Positions 33,321-42,595 of a stretch of DNA of 64,000 nt are shown one piece after another; within the stretch, counting starts at the first letter, position 1; each line of letters starts with the position of its first letter. Location of the stretch: NCBI RefSeq assembly GCF_030766935.1, contig NZ_JASERL010000010.1, forward strand, positions 62,001 to 126,000. The letters run 5' to 3'. The notes under the pieces were generated by a model that was not told where the DNA came from, made no database searches, and was given only the letters and a program-made list of their open reading frames with translations. The position numbers and the translations under genes were made by a program. The DNA comes from Streptomyces sp. KL109B. GTDB taxonomy: Bacteria > Actinomycetota > Actinomycetes > Streptomycetales > Streptomycetaceae.

Positions 33321-34121
33321 GTGAGCGCCATGCCCGCAGCCATCAGTGTCCTTGTGCTCGCTACGGCCGCTGCCACGGCCGTCGGAGCCGCCACCCTGAA
33401 GCACGTCAGGGGGCTGCGCCGACAGGTCGAGGGTCTGCGCGACGAGCTGAGCAGGGACCGCGCCGCCACGGCGCTCCCCGGCGTACCCGCCGCGCGCAGC
33501 ACGCCGGACGCCGAGGCGATACGCAACGCCGTCGCGGACGCCCTCGCCGAGGAGCGCGAGCGGGAGCTCGCGGAGGCGCGGGCGTTCTGGGCGGCGCAGG
33601 AGGCGCGGGACAGTTCGGAGCTGCCGCCGTTCCTGGCCGGTGGGGCGCTCGGCGACGACATGTTCCTGCCGCGGCAGGCGGACCTCGTGGGGCTCGAGCC
33701 CATCGGGGAGCCGGCCCTGGAGCCGGAGGACGAGGTCGTCGAGGAGTCCCCCGAGCTGGCCGCCGCGCGGCGCCGGCACCCCTCGCACCCGGACTTCGTG
33801 CCGGTGCAGTCGCCGGTCGTGGGCGACCACGAGCGTACGGTGCAGTGTCTTGAGGAACTGGCGCAGACGCGTACGGCCCTCGCCGATGTCCGGCCCGGCC
33901 CGCTCGGCACGCTCGACGTGTACGTCTTCGCGGACGGTACGACCCTGTGCATGACGCCCGGTCACCGTGAGACGGCCGAGCAGCTCGCCGCGGCCCTCCG
34001 GGACGGCGAGACGCCCGTCCTCCTCGGCGGCTCCGGCGTCTCCGGCGCGTACGCCCTCACCTTCGAGTGCGCCGACGCCAACGTCTACATCCTGGCGGAC
34101 CGGGTCATAGCTTCGGCCTGA
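33321..34121 (+). CDS. Membrane-anchored protein of unknown function
   Basis: 266 residues. A short N-terminal hydrophobic segment (residues 4-26, AISVLVLATAAATAVGAATL), an Ala/Arg/Glu coiled helix (60-110), acidic low-complexity stretches (EPALEPEDEVVEESPEL), and a compact C-terminal domain (LGTLDVYVFADGTTLCMTPG, then PVLLGGSGVSGAYALTFEC). GTG at 33321 has GGGAG seven bases upstream; an ATG at 33330 is possible. No family is recognised; synteny suggests a conserved Streptomyces gene. Confidence 0.6.
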   Translation: MSAMPAAISVLVLATAAATAVGAATLKHVRGLRRQVEGLRDELSRDRAATALPGVPAARSTPDAEAIRNAVADALAEERERELAEARAFWAAQEARDSSELPPFLAGGALGDDMFLPRQADLVGLEPIGEPALEPEDEVVEESPELAAARRRHPSHPDFVPVQSPVVGDHERTVQCLEELAQTRTALADVRPGPLGTLDVYVFADGTTLCMTPGHRETAEQLAAALRDGETPVLLGGSGVSGAYALTFECADANVYILADRVIASA

Positions 34122-34139
34122 ACCATGGTTACGCCCCCG

Positions 34140-34182
34140 GGGCTCCGCCCCGGACCCCGCTGCTCAATCGCCGCAGGGGCTC
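34140..34182. repeat. Interspersed element between convergent genes
   Basis: One copy with the variant CTGCTCAATCGCCGCAGGGG. It lies between the stops of the genes at 33321-34121 and 34182-34493 and may terminate both. Confidence 0.8.
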
Positions 34183-34493
34183 TAGATTCCGGCTCGCTTC
34201 ATAGCCGCGTCGACCAGTTCCACGGCCTCCGTGAGGTCCCCCGGGTCCCGGAGGGAGACCGCCAAGTCCCGCCCCGCGACCGTCACTTGGTCGGCCGCGG
34301 CGAACATTCCGGCGTCCGGCATCTCCCGGACGACCCCACCGGGGTCGTCCAACTTCTGGGCTCGCGCCGAAAGTTCCCTGGCCAGCGCCAGCGCCTCCGC
34401 GGCGGCGCTCCGCTGCAACCTGCTCTGCGGCGCGGCCCGAAGCCGATCGGCGAACTGATCCACTGCTGCGGTCAAAGGCGTCGTATCAAGCAC
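34182..34493 (-). CDS. Small alpha-helical protein of unknown function
   Basis: 103 residues, predicted all-helical, with PLTAAVDQFADRLRAAPQSR and MFAAADQVTVAGRDLAVSL. The GTG at 34493 lacks a ribosome site, but a TACAGT -10-like box lies about nine bases before it, so it may be leaderless. The stop lies at the edge of a 43-bp element. It is divergent from the DUF4287 gene. Confidence 0.55.
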   Translation of the reverse strand: MLDTTPLTAAVDQFADRLRAAPQSRLQRSAAAEALALARELSARAQKLDDPGGVVREMPDAGMFAAADQVTVAGRDLAVSLRDPGDLTEAVELVDAAMKRAGI

Positions 34494-34580
34494 GCGGCGA
34501 CTGTAGCTGTTTACAAGGCCCCGGCGCTCAGGCACGGTGGCGTGAAGGACCGGCCACATCGAAGCGTTCCGGAGGCGCCG

Positions 34581-34811
34581 ATGTCCCAAGTCTTCTCCGA
34601 GGAGACCCACCGCAATCTGTTGGCTCGCATCCCCCACTGCACCGGTCGTGAACTAACCGACTGGATGCGCACCGTCGAAGAAGGCCCCTGCTTCCTTCGC
34701 TTCGAAGAGAAGGTCAGTTGGCTGCGCGGCGAGCACGACCTCGCGTACGGCCACGCGAAGGCGATCATCCACGAGTACGACTTGAGGCGCGCCGCACGGC
34801 GATTCGGTTAG
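34581..34811 (+). CDS. DUF4287 protein
   Basis: 76 residues. The motif ELTDWMRTVEEGPC then VSWLRGEHDLAYGHAKAIIH matches DUF4287 proteins, which have a helical fold and no known role. The ATG at 34581 follows GGAGG by six bases. The 88 bases to the divergent start at 34493 probably hold both promoters. Confidence 0.8.
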   Translation: MSQVFSEETHRNLLARIPHCTGRELTDWMRTVEEGPCFLRFEEKVSWLRGEHDLAYGHAKAIIHEYDLRRAARRFG

Positions 34812-34839
34812 CGCCCCACTCCCCGCACCCAAACGCAAA

Positions 34840-34869
34840 GGGCCCGCGCACCCGAAGGTGCGCGGGCCC
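34840..34869. terminator. Bidirectional terminator hairpin
   Basis: GGGCCCGCGCACC, loop CGAA, GGTGCGCGGGCCC: 13-bp perfect arms between the stops of the DUF4287 gene and the convergent Bax-inhibitor gene. Confidence 0.85.
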
Positions 34870-34891
34870 CTGACAGCTACGGCTACGGGCG

Positions 34892-35794
34892 TCAGTCGTT
34901 GCCTTGCAGGATCGCGATGAGGCGCAGGAACTCCATGTAGATCCAGACCAGCGTCATGGTCAGGCCGAACGCGGCGAGCCACGCCTCTTCCTTCGGAGCG
35001 CCGTACGCGATGCCGTCCTCGACCTGCTTGAAGTCCAGGGCCAGGAAGCACGCGCCGAGCAGAATGCCGACGATGCCGAACACGATGCCGAGGCCGCCGC
35101 TGCGGAAGCCGAGGCCGTCACCGCCGCCGAAGAGGGCGAACAGCAGGTTGATGCCCATGAGCAGGATGAAGCCCATGGCCGCGGCCATCACGAAGCCGTA
35201 GAAGCGACGGTTGACGCGGATCCAGCCCGCCTTGTACGCGATGAGCACGCCCGCGAAGACGGCCATCGTGCCGAGCACCGCCTGCATGGCGGCGCCGTCG
35301 GCCCAGCGGTTGTCGACGATGCTGGACAGCACGCCGAGGAAGACACCCTCGAGCGCCGCGTACGCCAGGATGATCGCCGGCGACGCCTTGCGCTTGAAGG
35401 CCTGGACGAAGCCCAGGACCATCGCGACGAGGCCCGCGCCGATCGCGATGCCGTACGACTTGCCGATGTGCGCGTCGTCGACCGGCAGCAGCGCCCAGGC
35501 GAGCGCCGCGGTGACGATCAGCAGACCGAGCGTGGTGCCGGTCCGCATGATGACGTCGTCGATCGTCATGCGGCCGGTCGTGGGCGCCTGCGGAGCCCCG
35601 TACTGGACGTCCTGCTGTGCGTAGGGGTTCTGCGCGTACGGGTTGCCGGCGGGGGCCTGGGCGTAGGGGTTCCCCTGCGCCGTGCCGACAGCGGGGCCCC
35701 CGGCCTGCGGCTGCTGCGCGTTCGCGTTGAACTGCGCGTAGCCGTTGTCGCGGCTGAACCCCCGTCGCGAGAAGACCGGGTTGCTGCTCCTCAT
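34892..35794 (-). CDS. Bax inhibitor-1/YccA family membrane protein
   Basis: 300 residues. An Asn/Gln/Tyr-rich N-terminal region (about 1-75, with repeats of NPYAQ) faces the cytoplasm or is extended. Seven membrane spans follow, with the BI-1 feature FLALDFKQVEDGIAYGAPKE and the C-terminal aspartate. BI-1 proteins are pH-dependent calcium leak channels and stress regulators. Length and spans fit the bacterial members. Confidence 0.85.
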   Translation of the reverse strand: MRSSNPVFSRRGFSRDNGYAQFNANAQQPQAGGPAVGTAQGNPYAQAPAGNPYAQNPYAQQDVQYGAPQAPTTGRMTIDDVIMRTGTTLGLLIVTAALAWALLPVDDAHIGKSYGIAIGAGLVAMVLGFVQAFKRKASPAIILAYAALEGVFLGVLSSIVDNRWADGAAMQAVLGTMAVFAGVLIAYKAGWIRVNRRFYGFVMAAAMGFILLMGINLLFALFGGGDGLGFRSGGLGIVFGIVGILLGACFLALDFKQVEDGIAYGAPKEEAWLAAFGLTMTLVWIYMEFLRLIAILQGND

Positions 35795-35940
35795 TTCACT
35801 CCTCCATGGCCACCCTGTATGGCCTTGCCATCAAGAGTAATGGTCTGGCAAAGATCCGACCCTAGTGCTCAGGGAGGATCTTTCCCATCCTGTTACGAGG
35901 AACGTCTCGTGCACCCTCTGTGTTCCGTCATCGGTGTCGC

Positions 35941-37117
35941 TCATACGGGGAAGCCCGTGTACGCCTCCGCGAGATCGGTCTCGGCCGCCTTCGACGAGGT
36001 CACACGGTCCAGCTGGGCCAGCTGGATCCTGTCGTCGAAGGCGGTGGCGTCGGGGGCGCGGTGCAGCATGGTCGTCATCGCGTACGAGAACCGTTCCGCC
36101 TGCCAGACCCGCCGCAGGCAGTCCCGCGAGTACGTGTCGAGCGCGCCCGCGTCGCCCTTCTCCTGGTACGTGATGAGGGCGCGGGCGAAGGCGACGACGT
36201 CGCCGACGGCGAGGTTGAGGCCCTTGGCGCCGGTCGGCGGGACGATGTGCGCCGCGTCCCCGGCGAGGAAGAGCCTGCCGTGCCGCATGGGCTCGTGGAC
36301 GTACGAGCGCATGGGGGTGACGGACTTGGAGGTGATCGGGCCGCGCTCCAGGCGCCAGGTCGGGTCGTCGACCTCCAGGCGGCGGTCGAGCTCCGCCCAG
36401 ATCTCGGCGTCGGACCAGCTCTCGGCGTCGGTGTCGGCGGGGACCTGGAGGTACGCGCGCGTGACGTGCGGTGAGCGCATCGACATGAGGGCGAAGCCGC
36501 GGTCGGAGCGGTTGTAGATCAGCTCGTCGTGGGAGGGCGCCACGTCGGCGAGGATGCCGAGCCAGGCGTACGGGTAGGTGCGCTCGTACGTCCGCGAGAG
36601 CTCCTCGGGGACCGCCTTGCGGGCCACGCCCCAGAAGCCGTCGCAGCCGACCACGTAGTCGCAGTCGAGGGTCCGCTCGCGGCCCTCGTGCCGGAAGCGG
36701 ACGCGGGGGCCCTCAGTGTCGGCGCCCTCGACCTCCAGCGCCTCCGCCTCGAACAACAGGGGCCCGCCGTCGGCCAGTTGGGCCGCGATCAGGTCCTTGC
36801 AGACCTCCGTCTGCGCGTACACCATCACCTGCTTGCCGCCGGTCAGGGCCGGGAAGTCGACGCGGGTGGCGGCGGCGGTCGAAGCGCAGCTCTATGCCGT
36901 CGTGCGGCAGGCCCTCGCGGTCCATGCGGGCGCCGACGCCGGCCTCGCGCAGCACGTCCACGGTGCCCTGTTCCAGGATCCCGGCGCGCTGGCGCTGCTC
37001 TACGTAGGCGCGATCGCGGCTCTCCAGGACGACCGACTCGATGCCGGCGTTGTGCAGGAGTCTGGCCAGGAGCAGTCCGGCCGGGCCCGCTCCGATGATG
37101 CCGACGGTGGTGCGCAT
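35941..37117 (-). pseudogene. pobA: 4-hydroxybenzoate 3-monooxygenase with a +1 frameshift
   Basis: Two overlapping frames together encode PobA. Start at the ATG at 37117: FAD motif VGIIGAGPAGLLLARLLHNA, then QRAGILEQGTVDVLREAG. The first frame ends its homology at ELRFDRRRH near 36865. The second continues with RVDFPALTGGKQVMVYAQTE and carries the second FAD motif RLFLAGDAAHIVPPTGAKG. A GGG run at 36864-36866 (CCC in the gene) has one base too many; removing it gives 391 residues, the normal length. Either the gene is broken or the base is an error. It would have fed 4-hydroxybenzoate to protocatechuate. Confidence 0.85.
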
Positions 37118-37155
37118 ACAGGATCCCTCTCGCGTCATTGCGTTCGTTCGCCTGG

Positions 37156-37169
37156 TGAACTTTCGTTCA
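37156..37169. promoter_or_regulatory. Palindrome in the pobA promoter
   Basis: TGAAC and GTTCA flank TTTC, 39 bp upstream of the pobA ATG, with another GTTCGTTCG half-site beside it. Symmetry and position suggest an operator, perhaps for an IclR-type PobR; no such gene lies in the window. Confidence 0.45.
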
Positions 37170-37254
37170 TCGACTACTGTGCGGATCCTCGCCCCGTACC
37201 GGACCGCTGTCAATGGGGTGTCCATGGGGTGTCCATGGGGAGACGGAAAACACG

Positions 37255-37280
37255 AACACCCCTCACGACGGAGGGGTGTT
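37255..37280 (-). terminator. Terminator of the bldA transcript
   Basis: AACACCCCTC at 37255-37264 pairs with GAGGGGTGTT at 37271-37280 around a six-base loop. On the minus strand it is followed by CGTGTTTTCC. It lies 40 bp downstream of the tRNA gene. The bases between it and pobA hold a GGGGTGTCCAT direct repeat at about 37214-37240. Confidence 0.75.
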
Positions 37281-37319
37281 GAGGAGACGCGACGCGAACC
37301 GGAGGAAGAGGTTCGGAGG

Positions 37320-37403
37320 TGCCCGGAACCGGACTTGAACCGGTACGCCCGCTAAGGGGCAGCGAGGTTTAAGCTCGCCGTGTCTGCATTCCACCATCCG
37401 GGC
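37320..37403 (-). tRNA. bldA: tRNA-Leu with anticodon UAA (bldA)
   Basis: A full class II tRNA on the minus strand. The acceptor stem GCCCGGA (37397-37403) pairs with TCCGGGC (ending 37321), with discriminator A at 37320. Anticodon bases 37369-37371 read UAA on the RNA, in the loop CTTAAAC. There is a long variable arm and a TPsiC loop GGTTCAAGTCC. CCA is not encoded. This is the only tRNA reading UUA in Streptomyces and gates translation of rare TTA codons during development and antibiotic production. It lies beside pobA as remembered for S. coelicolor. Confidence 0.97.
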
Positions 37404-37432
37404 AGGCTGTGGGGCTCCGCGTCGACGCTCCG

Positions 37433-37460
37433 AGCCTATCCGGCGGCATCCCCCGATCAG
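37433..37460 (-). promoter_or_regulatory. Candidate bldA promoter
   Basis: On the minus strand CTGATC (37455-37460), a 16-bp spacer and TAGGCT (37433-37438) form a SigA-like promoter 30 bp before the tRNA 5-prime end. An AT-rich patch (TTATTTTATTGACG) lies further up at about 37484-37497. Nothing else was seen between the tRNA and the ABC gene at 37760. Confidence 0.4.
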
Positions 37461-37759
37461 CGGAAGTACGACCCCACGTTGTCTTATTTTATTGACGTCT
37501 GAGGGTGCATCAGCACGCGTCCTGGCCCAACAGCACCAGCCGGGAGCCCTGTCGCCGCCGGGGGCCGCTTTCCAGGGAATGACGGAATTTCACCGCCGCC
37601 TCTCAGGGGTGGGGGTCATCCCCAGGTATGACCCGGGCCCCTCCGCTCCCTCCGAAGTCTCCCCTCGGAACGAGAACTGCGGCTGACTCTCCGGGCCCGA
37701 TCCGCCGGGACGATGGAACAAGTCCAGCAGTAAGCCCGGAACGACAGGAGCACCCTCCC

Positions 37760-38536
37760 GTGACCACCACCCCGCTCGCGGGCAGCCGCATCACCAGCAC
37801 GGCCGCCGCCCGCGCCACGGATCTGTCCAAGATCTACGGACAGGGCGAGACCAAGGTGGTCGCGCTCGACCAGGTCTCCGTCGAGTTCCGGCAGGCCGAG
37901 TTCACCGCGATCATGGGCCCTTCGGGTTCCGGCAAGTCGACGCTGATGCACTGCGTCGCGGGCCTGGACACCTTCTCGTCCGGCTCGGTCCGGATCGGTG
38001 ACACCGAGCTGGGCTCGCTGAAGGACAAGCAGCTCACCAAGCTCCGCCGGGACAAGATCGGCTTCATCTTCCAGGCGTTCAACCTGCTGCCGACGCTGAC
38101 CGCTCTGGAGAACATCACGCTCCCCATGGACATAGCGGGCCGCAAGCCCGACAAGCAGTGGGTGGAGAACGTGATCCAGATGGTGGGGCTCGCCGGGCGG
38201 CTCGGGCACCGGCCCTCGCAGCTGTCCGGCGGTCAGCAGCAGCGGGTCGCGGTGGCGCGGGCGCTCGCCTCCAAGCCGGAGATCATCTTCGGTGACGAGC
38301 CGACGGGGAACCTGGACTCGCGGTCCGGGGCGGAGGTGCTGGGCTTTCTGCGGAACTCCGTACGGGAGTTGGGGCAGACGGTGGTGATGGTGACGCACGA
38401 TCCTGTCGCGGCGGCGTACGCGGACCGGGTGGTGTTCCTGGCCGATGGGCGGATCGTGGACGACATGAGTGATCCGGCGGCGGACTCGGTCCTGGACCGG
38501 ATGAAGCGGTTCGACGCCAAGGGGCGGACCAGCTGA
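37760..38536 (+). CDS. ABC transporter ATP-binding protein, MacB/LolD type
   Basis: 258 residues. Walker A is GPSGSGKST, the signature LSGGQQQR, Walker B IIFGDEPTGNLD and the H-loop VMVTHDPVAA. The family powers lipoprotein or peptide extraction through FtsX-like permeases. The partner is the FtsX-like protein at 38679, separated by two repeat elements. The GTG at 37760 follows AGGAG by nine bases. Confidence 0.88.
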   Translation: MTTTPLAGSRITSTAAARATDLSKIYGQGETKVVALDQVSVEFRQAEFTAIMGPSGSGKSTLMHCVAGLDTFSSGSVRIGDTELGSLKDKQLTKLRRDKIGFIFQAFNLLPTLTALENITLPMDIAGRKPDKQWVENVIQMVGLAGRLGHRPSQLSGGQQQRVAVARALASKPEIIFGDEPTGNLDSRSGAEVLGFLRNSVRELGQTVVMVTHDPVAAAYADRVVFLADGRIVDDMSDPAADSVLDRMKRFDAKGRTS

Positions 38537-38553
38537 GCGCCCTCCTCGCTCAC

Positions 38554-38647
38554 GGGGCGCTGCCCCGGACCCCGCGCCTCAAACGCCGGCGGGGCTGAAA
38601 GACCGGGGCTCCGCCCCGGACCCCGCTGCTCAATCGCCGCAGAGGCT
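38554..38647. repeat. Two tandem copies of the interspersed element
   Basis: Copies at 38554-38596 and 38605-38647, in the same direction, fill most of the 142-bp gap between the ABC ATPase gene and its permease gene. Such hairpins within an operon could lower downstream expression. Confidence 0.85.
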
Positions 38648-38678
38648 TTACATCACTCACCCAGGACTGAGTAGACCC

Positions 38679-41210
38679 ATGTTCCGAACCGCCATGCGCA
38701 ACGTGCTCGCGCACAAGGCGCGTCTGCTGATGACCGTGCTCGCCGTCATGCTCGGCGTCGCCTTCGTCAGCGGCACGCTCGTCTTCACCAACACCATCTC
38801 CAGCGCCCTGTCGAAGTCCTCGGCCAAGGGCTTCGACCATGTCGACGTGGCCGTCACCGCTCAGCGGGCCGCGGACAAGGGCAACTCCGTCGGCAAGGAG
38901 GCCAAGCTCACCGACGCCACCATCAAGGCGGCGCAGGAGACCCGCGGCGCCGGCTCCGCGTACGGAGTCGTCAGCGGGTACGCCGCCGTCGCCGACCAGA
39001 AGGGCAAGCTCGTCGGCGACGGGTTCTCCACCAAGGGCGGCAACTACTGGGGCTCGGACGACGCCCGGTACCCGATCAAGAAGGGCGCCGCCCCGCACGG
39101 CGCGAACGAGGTCGCACTCGACGCGAAGACCGCCGAGCGCGCCGGCTACAAGGTCGGCGACCAGGTGCGGATGTCCGTCGACGGGCCCGTCCTCACCCCG
39201 ACCCTCACCGGCGTCTTCACCACCGACGACGGCAACGTCGCCGCGGGCGGCTCGCTCGCCCTCTTCGACACCACGACCGCGCAGCAGCTCTTCCACAAGC
39301 CGGGCTCGTACGACGAGATCGATGTGACGGCCGCCGCCGGGACCAGCCAGGACCAGCTGAAGTCCGCCCTCGACAAGACGCTGCCGAAGGGCCAGACGGA
39401 GACCACCACCGCTCAGCAGCTCGCCGACGACCAGGCGGACTCCATCGCCACGTCCATGAGCTCCATGAAGACGATGCTGCTCGTCTTCGCGGGCATCGCG
39501 CTGTTCGTCGGCATCTTCATCATCGCGAACACCTTCACGATGCTGGTCGCCCAGCGCACCAAGGAGCTGGCCCTGATGCGGGCCGTCGGCGCCTCGCGGC
39601 GTCAGGTCACCCGTTCCGTACTCCTTGAGGCGTTCGTGGTCGGGGCCGTCGCCGCCGTGGCGGGGCTCGCCGTCGGCATCGGGATCGGCGCGGGCCTGCG
39701 GGCGCTCATGGGCACGACCGGGGCGATCATCCCGGACGGGCCGCTCGTCGTCTCCCCCGGCACCGTCGTCGCCGCCCTCGTCGTCGGCATCCTGATCACG
39801 ATGCTGGCCGCCTGGCTGCCGGGCCGCCGCGCCGCGAAGATCCCGCCGGTCGCCGCGATGAACGCGGTGCACGCCGCCCCCACCGCCAAGTCCCTGGTGC
39901 TGCGCAACACGCTCGGCGCCCTGGTCTCCGCCGCCGGTGTCGCCGCCGTGCTCTACGCGACGACCATGAGCGGTGACAGCGGTCAGGCCCCGATGGGCCT
40001 CGGCGCCGCGCTCCTCGTCATCGGCGTCTTCATCCTCACGCCGCTGCTGTCCCGCCCGCTGATCGCGCTCGCCGCGCCGGTGCTTCGCGCCTTCGGTGTC
40101 TCCGGCAAGCTGGCCCGCCTCAACTCGGTGCGCAACCCGCGCCGCACCGCCGCCACCGCATCGGCGCTGATGATCGGCCTGACCCTGATCACCGGCCTCA
40201 CGGTGATCGCGGGCAGCGTGCAGTCGGCGATCAACAAGATGGCGGCCGACTCCATCAAGGCGGACTACGTCGTCGCGATGGCGAACGGCAACCAGCTCTC
40301 CCCCGACGTCGTGCAGACCCTCGACAAGACGCCCGGCGTCACCGCCGTCAGCGGACTGACCAACTCGCCCGCCCGCATCGACGGCGGCACCGAGTACCTG
40401 ACCGGCGTCAACGGCAGGACGATCAACCAGCTCGCCGAACTCCCCCTGGACAGCGGCAAGTTCACCATCGGCGGCGACAAGGTCGTCGTCGACGACAAGA
40501 CCGCGAAGGAGAACGGCTGGACCACCGGTTCGACCTTCACCACGCACTACGAGGACGGCAAGCGGCAGAAGCTGACCGTCGCGGGCGTCTACCAGGCCAA
40601 CGAGATGATGCGCGGCATCATGGTCGACACCCCGACCCTCGCCCCGCACCTCAGCGCGGACTCCGGTGACATGCAGGTCATGCTGAAGACGTCCGGCGGT
40701 GCCTCCGACGCCACGAAGGACAAGCTCACCAAGGCGCTCGGCGAGAACCCGGCGATCCAGGTCAAGGACAAGCAGGACATCACCAACCAGGTCGCGCAGG
40801 TCTTCACGCTGATGCTGAACATGCTCTACGGCCTGCTCGCCATGGCGGTGATCGTCGCCGTGCTCGGCGTCATCAACACCCTCGCCATGTCGGTCTTCGA
40901 GCGTCAGCAGGAGATCGGGATGCTCCGCGCGATCGGCATCGACCGCAAGGGCATCAAGCGGATGGTCCGCCTGGAGTCCCTGGTGATCTCCCTGTTCGGC
41001 GGCGTGCTCGGCATCGGGCTGGGCGTGTTCTTCGGCTGGGCGGCCGGTCAGCTCATCGGCAACTCCATGTCGACGTACGAACTGATCCTGCCCTGGGGCC
41101 GGATGGGCGTCTTCCTCGCGCTCGCCGCGGTCGTCGGCATCCTGGCGGCCCTCTGGCCGGCCCGCCGCGCGGCCCGCCTGAACATGCTCGCGGCGATCAA
41201 GTCCGAGTAG
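38679..41210 (+). CDS. FtsX-like ABC transporter permease
   Basis: 843 residues. An N-terminal span (LLMTVLAVMLGVAFVSGTLV) precedes a large extracellular domain. Two FtsX cores each have three or four spans: the first around 260-390 (FVGIFIIANTFTMLVAQRT then LALMRAVGASRRQVTRSVLL), the second near the C-terminus (LGVINTLAMSVFERQQEIGM, then MLRAIGIDRKGIKRMVRLES). MacB-type proteins move lipoproteins, peptides or drugs out. It works with the ATPase at 37760. The ATG has a modest ribosome site. Confidence 0.88.
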   Translation: MFRTAMRNVLAHKARLLMTVLAVMLGVAFVSGTLVFTNTISSALSKSSAKGFDHVDVAVTAQRAADKGNSVGKEAKLTDATIKAAQETRGAGSAYGVVSGYAAVADQKGKLVGDGFSTKGGNYWGSDDARYPIKKGAAPHGANEVALDAKTAERAGYKVGDQVRMSVDGPVLTPTLTGVFTTDDGNVAAGGSLALFDTTTAQQLFHKPGSYDEIDVTAAAGTSQDQLKSALDKTLPKGQTETTTAQQLADDQADSIATSMSSMKTMLLVFAGIALFVGIFIIANTFTMLVAQRTKELALMRAVGASRRQVTRSVLLEAFVVGAVAAVAGLAVGIGIGAGLRALMGTTGAIIPDGPLVVSPGTVVAALVVGILITMLAAWLPGRRAAKIPPVAAMNAVHAAPTAKSLVLRNTLGALVSAAGVAAVLYATTMSGDSGQAPMGLGAALLVIGVFILTPLLSRPLIALAAPVLRAFGVSGKLARLNSVRNPRRTAATASALMIGLTLITGLTVIAGSVQSAINKMAADSIKADYVVAMANGNQLSPDVVQTLDKTPGVTAVSGLTNSPARIDGGTEYLTGVNGRTINQLAELPLDSGKFTIGGDKVVVDDKTAKENGWTTGSTFTTHYEDGKRQKLTVAGVYQANEMMRGIMVDTPTLAPHLSADSGDMQVMLKTSGGASDATKDKLTKALGENPAIQVKDKQDITNQVAQVFTLMLNMLYGLLAMAVIVAVLGVINTLAMSVFERQQEIGMLRAIGIDRKGIKRMVRLESLVISLFGGVLGIGLGVFFGWAAGQLIGNSMSTYELILPWGRMGVFLALAAVVGILAALWPARRAARLNMLAAIKSE

Positions 41211-41232
41211 CGGCAAGGGAGTTGCGTGACGC

Positions 41233-41272
41233 GGGGGCGCCCCCACTGTTCATGGACAGTGGGGGCGCCCCC
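41233..41272. terminator. 17-bp perfect hairpin between convergent genes
   Basis: The arm GGGGGCGCCCCCACTGT at 41233-41249 pairs with 41256-41272 around TCATGG. It lies between the permease stop at 41210 and the cfa stop at 41291. Confidence 0.85.
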
Positions 41273-41290
41273 ATGTGCGTACGGGAGTCG

Positions 41291-42595
41291 CTAGTCGTTC
41301 CAGGTGCGGGCCCGCAGCGGCATCCCCGACGCCCCGCTCTCCGGCGTCTTCACCGCGAGGATCTGGTTCACCCCGATGCGGTTGCGCTCGAAGCTCAGCG
41401 CGGACGCCGCCATGTACAGCCGCCAGACGCGCGCCCGGCCGGGGCTGACCAGCTTCAGGGCCTCCGGCCAGCGCGCCTCCAGGTTCCTGACCCACTGGCG
41501 CAGCGTGAGCGCGTAGTGCTCGCGGATCGCCTCGACGTCCCGCACCTCGAAGCCGGCCCGCTCCAGGAGCCCGGTCGTGGTGCCGACGGGCGCGAGCTCG
41601 CCGTCAGGGAAGACGTACGCGTCGATGAACTCGTCGACCTCGTACGCCGATTCGTCGCGCTGCGGCCGCCGGGCGATCTGGTGGTTGAGCAGACGTGCGC
41701 CCGGCTTGAGGAGGGCGTAGAGGTCGGATGCGTACTCCAGGTACCGCTCGGCGCCGACGTGCTCGGCCATACCGATGGACGAGATCGCGTCGTACGGGCC
41801 GTCGCGCACGTCGCGGTAGTCCTGTACGCGGATCTCGACGCGGTCGGTCAGACCCTCGTCGGCGACCCGCTTCCTGGCGTACGCGGCCTGCTCCTGGGAG
41901 AGCGTGACGCCGACGACGCTCACGCCGTACTCGCGGGCGGCGTGGATCGCCATGGAGCCCCAGCCGCAGCCGACGTCGAGCAGCCGCATGCCGGGCTTCA
42001 GCTCCAGCTTGCGGGAGATGAGGTCCAGCTTGTCGTGCTGGGCGGATTCGAGGCCGGCCTCGGGCGACTCCCAGTAGGCGCAGGAGTAGACCATGGAGGG
42101 GCCGAGGACCAGCTCGTAGAAGTCGTTGCCGACGTCGTAGTGGTGGCTGATGGCCTGCTTGTCGCTGCCCTTGGTGTGCAGGTGGAGACGGCCACCCCTG
42201 CGCATTTCCTCGGCGGGCGGGGCGGGCGGCAGAGCGGGCCCGGCGAGCTTCACCAGCTCCTTGGCGGCGGAGCGCACCTCGGGGTCCTTGAGGGCCTGCC
42301 GCAGGCTCCTGGGCTCCTCGTCATCGGGGCGCTCCCATATGAGGGCCGCCATCTCGTCGAGGGCCGCGTACAGGTCGCCCTCGACGTCCAGGTCCCCGGC
42401 GACCCAGGCCCTGGCGAGGCCCAACTCGCCCGGTTTCCACAGCAGTCGGCGCAGCGCGCGACGGTGTCGGACGACGAGTACGGGGGCATCCGGTGGGCCT
42501 GCCTCCGAGCCGTCCCAGGCGCGCAGGCGCACCGGGAGCCGGGTGCCGAACAACTGCTCGGCGAGATTCTTCAGCCGCTGTGCGGCGTCTTGCAT
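41291..42595 (-). CDS. cfa: Cyclopropane-fatty-acyl-phospholipid synthase
   Basis: 434 residues. The SAM motif is LLDVGCGWGSMAIHAAREYG and the family motifs HHYDVGNDFYELVLGPSMVY and SIGMAEHVG are clear. It adds a methylene bridge to unsaturated fatty acids of membrane phospholipids. The ATG at 42595 follows GGAGG by nine bases. It is read alone between two terminators. Confidence 0.88.
   Translation of the reverse strand: MQDAAQRLKNLAEQLFGTRLPVRLRAWDGSEAGPPDAPVLVVRHRRALRRLLWKPGELGLARAWVAGDLDVEGDLYAALDEMAALIWERPDDEEPRSLRQALKDPEVRSAAKELVKLAGPALPPAPPAEEMRRGGRLHLHTKGSDKQAISHHYDVGNDFYELVLGPSMVYSCAYWESPEAGLESAQHDKLDLISRKLELKPGMRLLDVGCGWGSMAIHAAREYGVSVVGVTLSQEQAAYARKRVADEGLTDRVEIRVQDYRDVRDGPYDAISSIGMAEHVGAERYLEYASDLYALLKPGARLLNHQIARRPQRDESAYEVDEFIDAYVFPDGELAPVGTTTGLLERAGFEVRDVEAIREHYALTLRQWVRNLEARWPEALKLVSPGRARVWRLYMAASALSFERNRIGVNQILAVKTPESGASGMPLRARTWND

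Noticed and set aside
33203..33965. Minus-strand frames opposite the gene at 33321
   Set aside because: The plus-strand frame has a ribosome site, an N-terminal span and better codon bias; the minus frames are its shadows.
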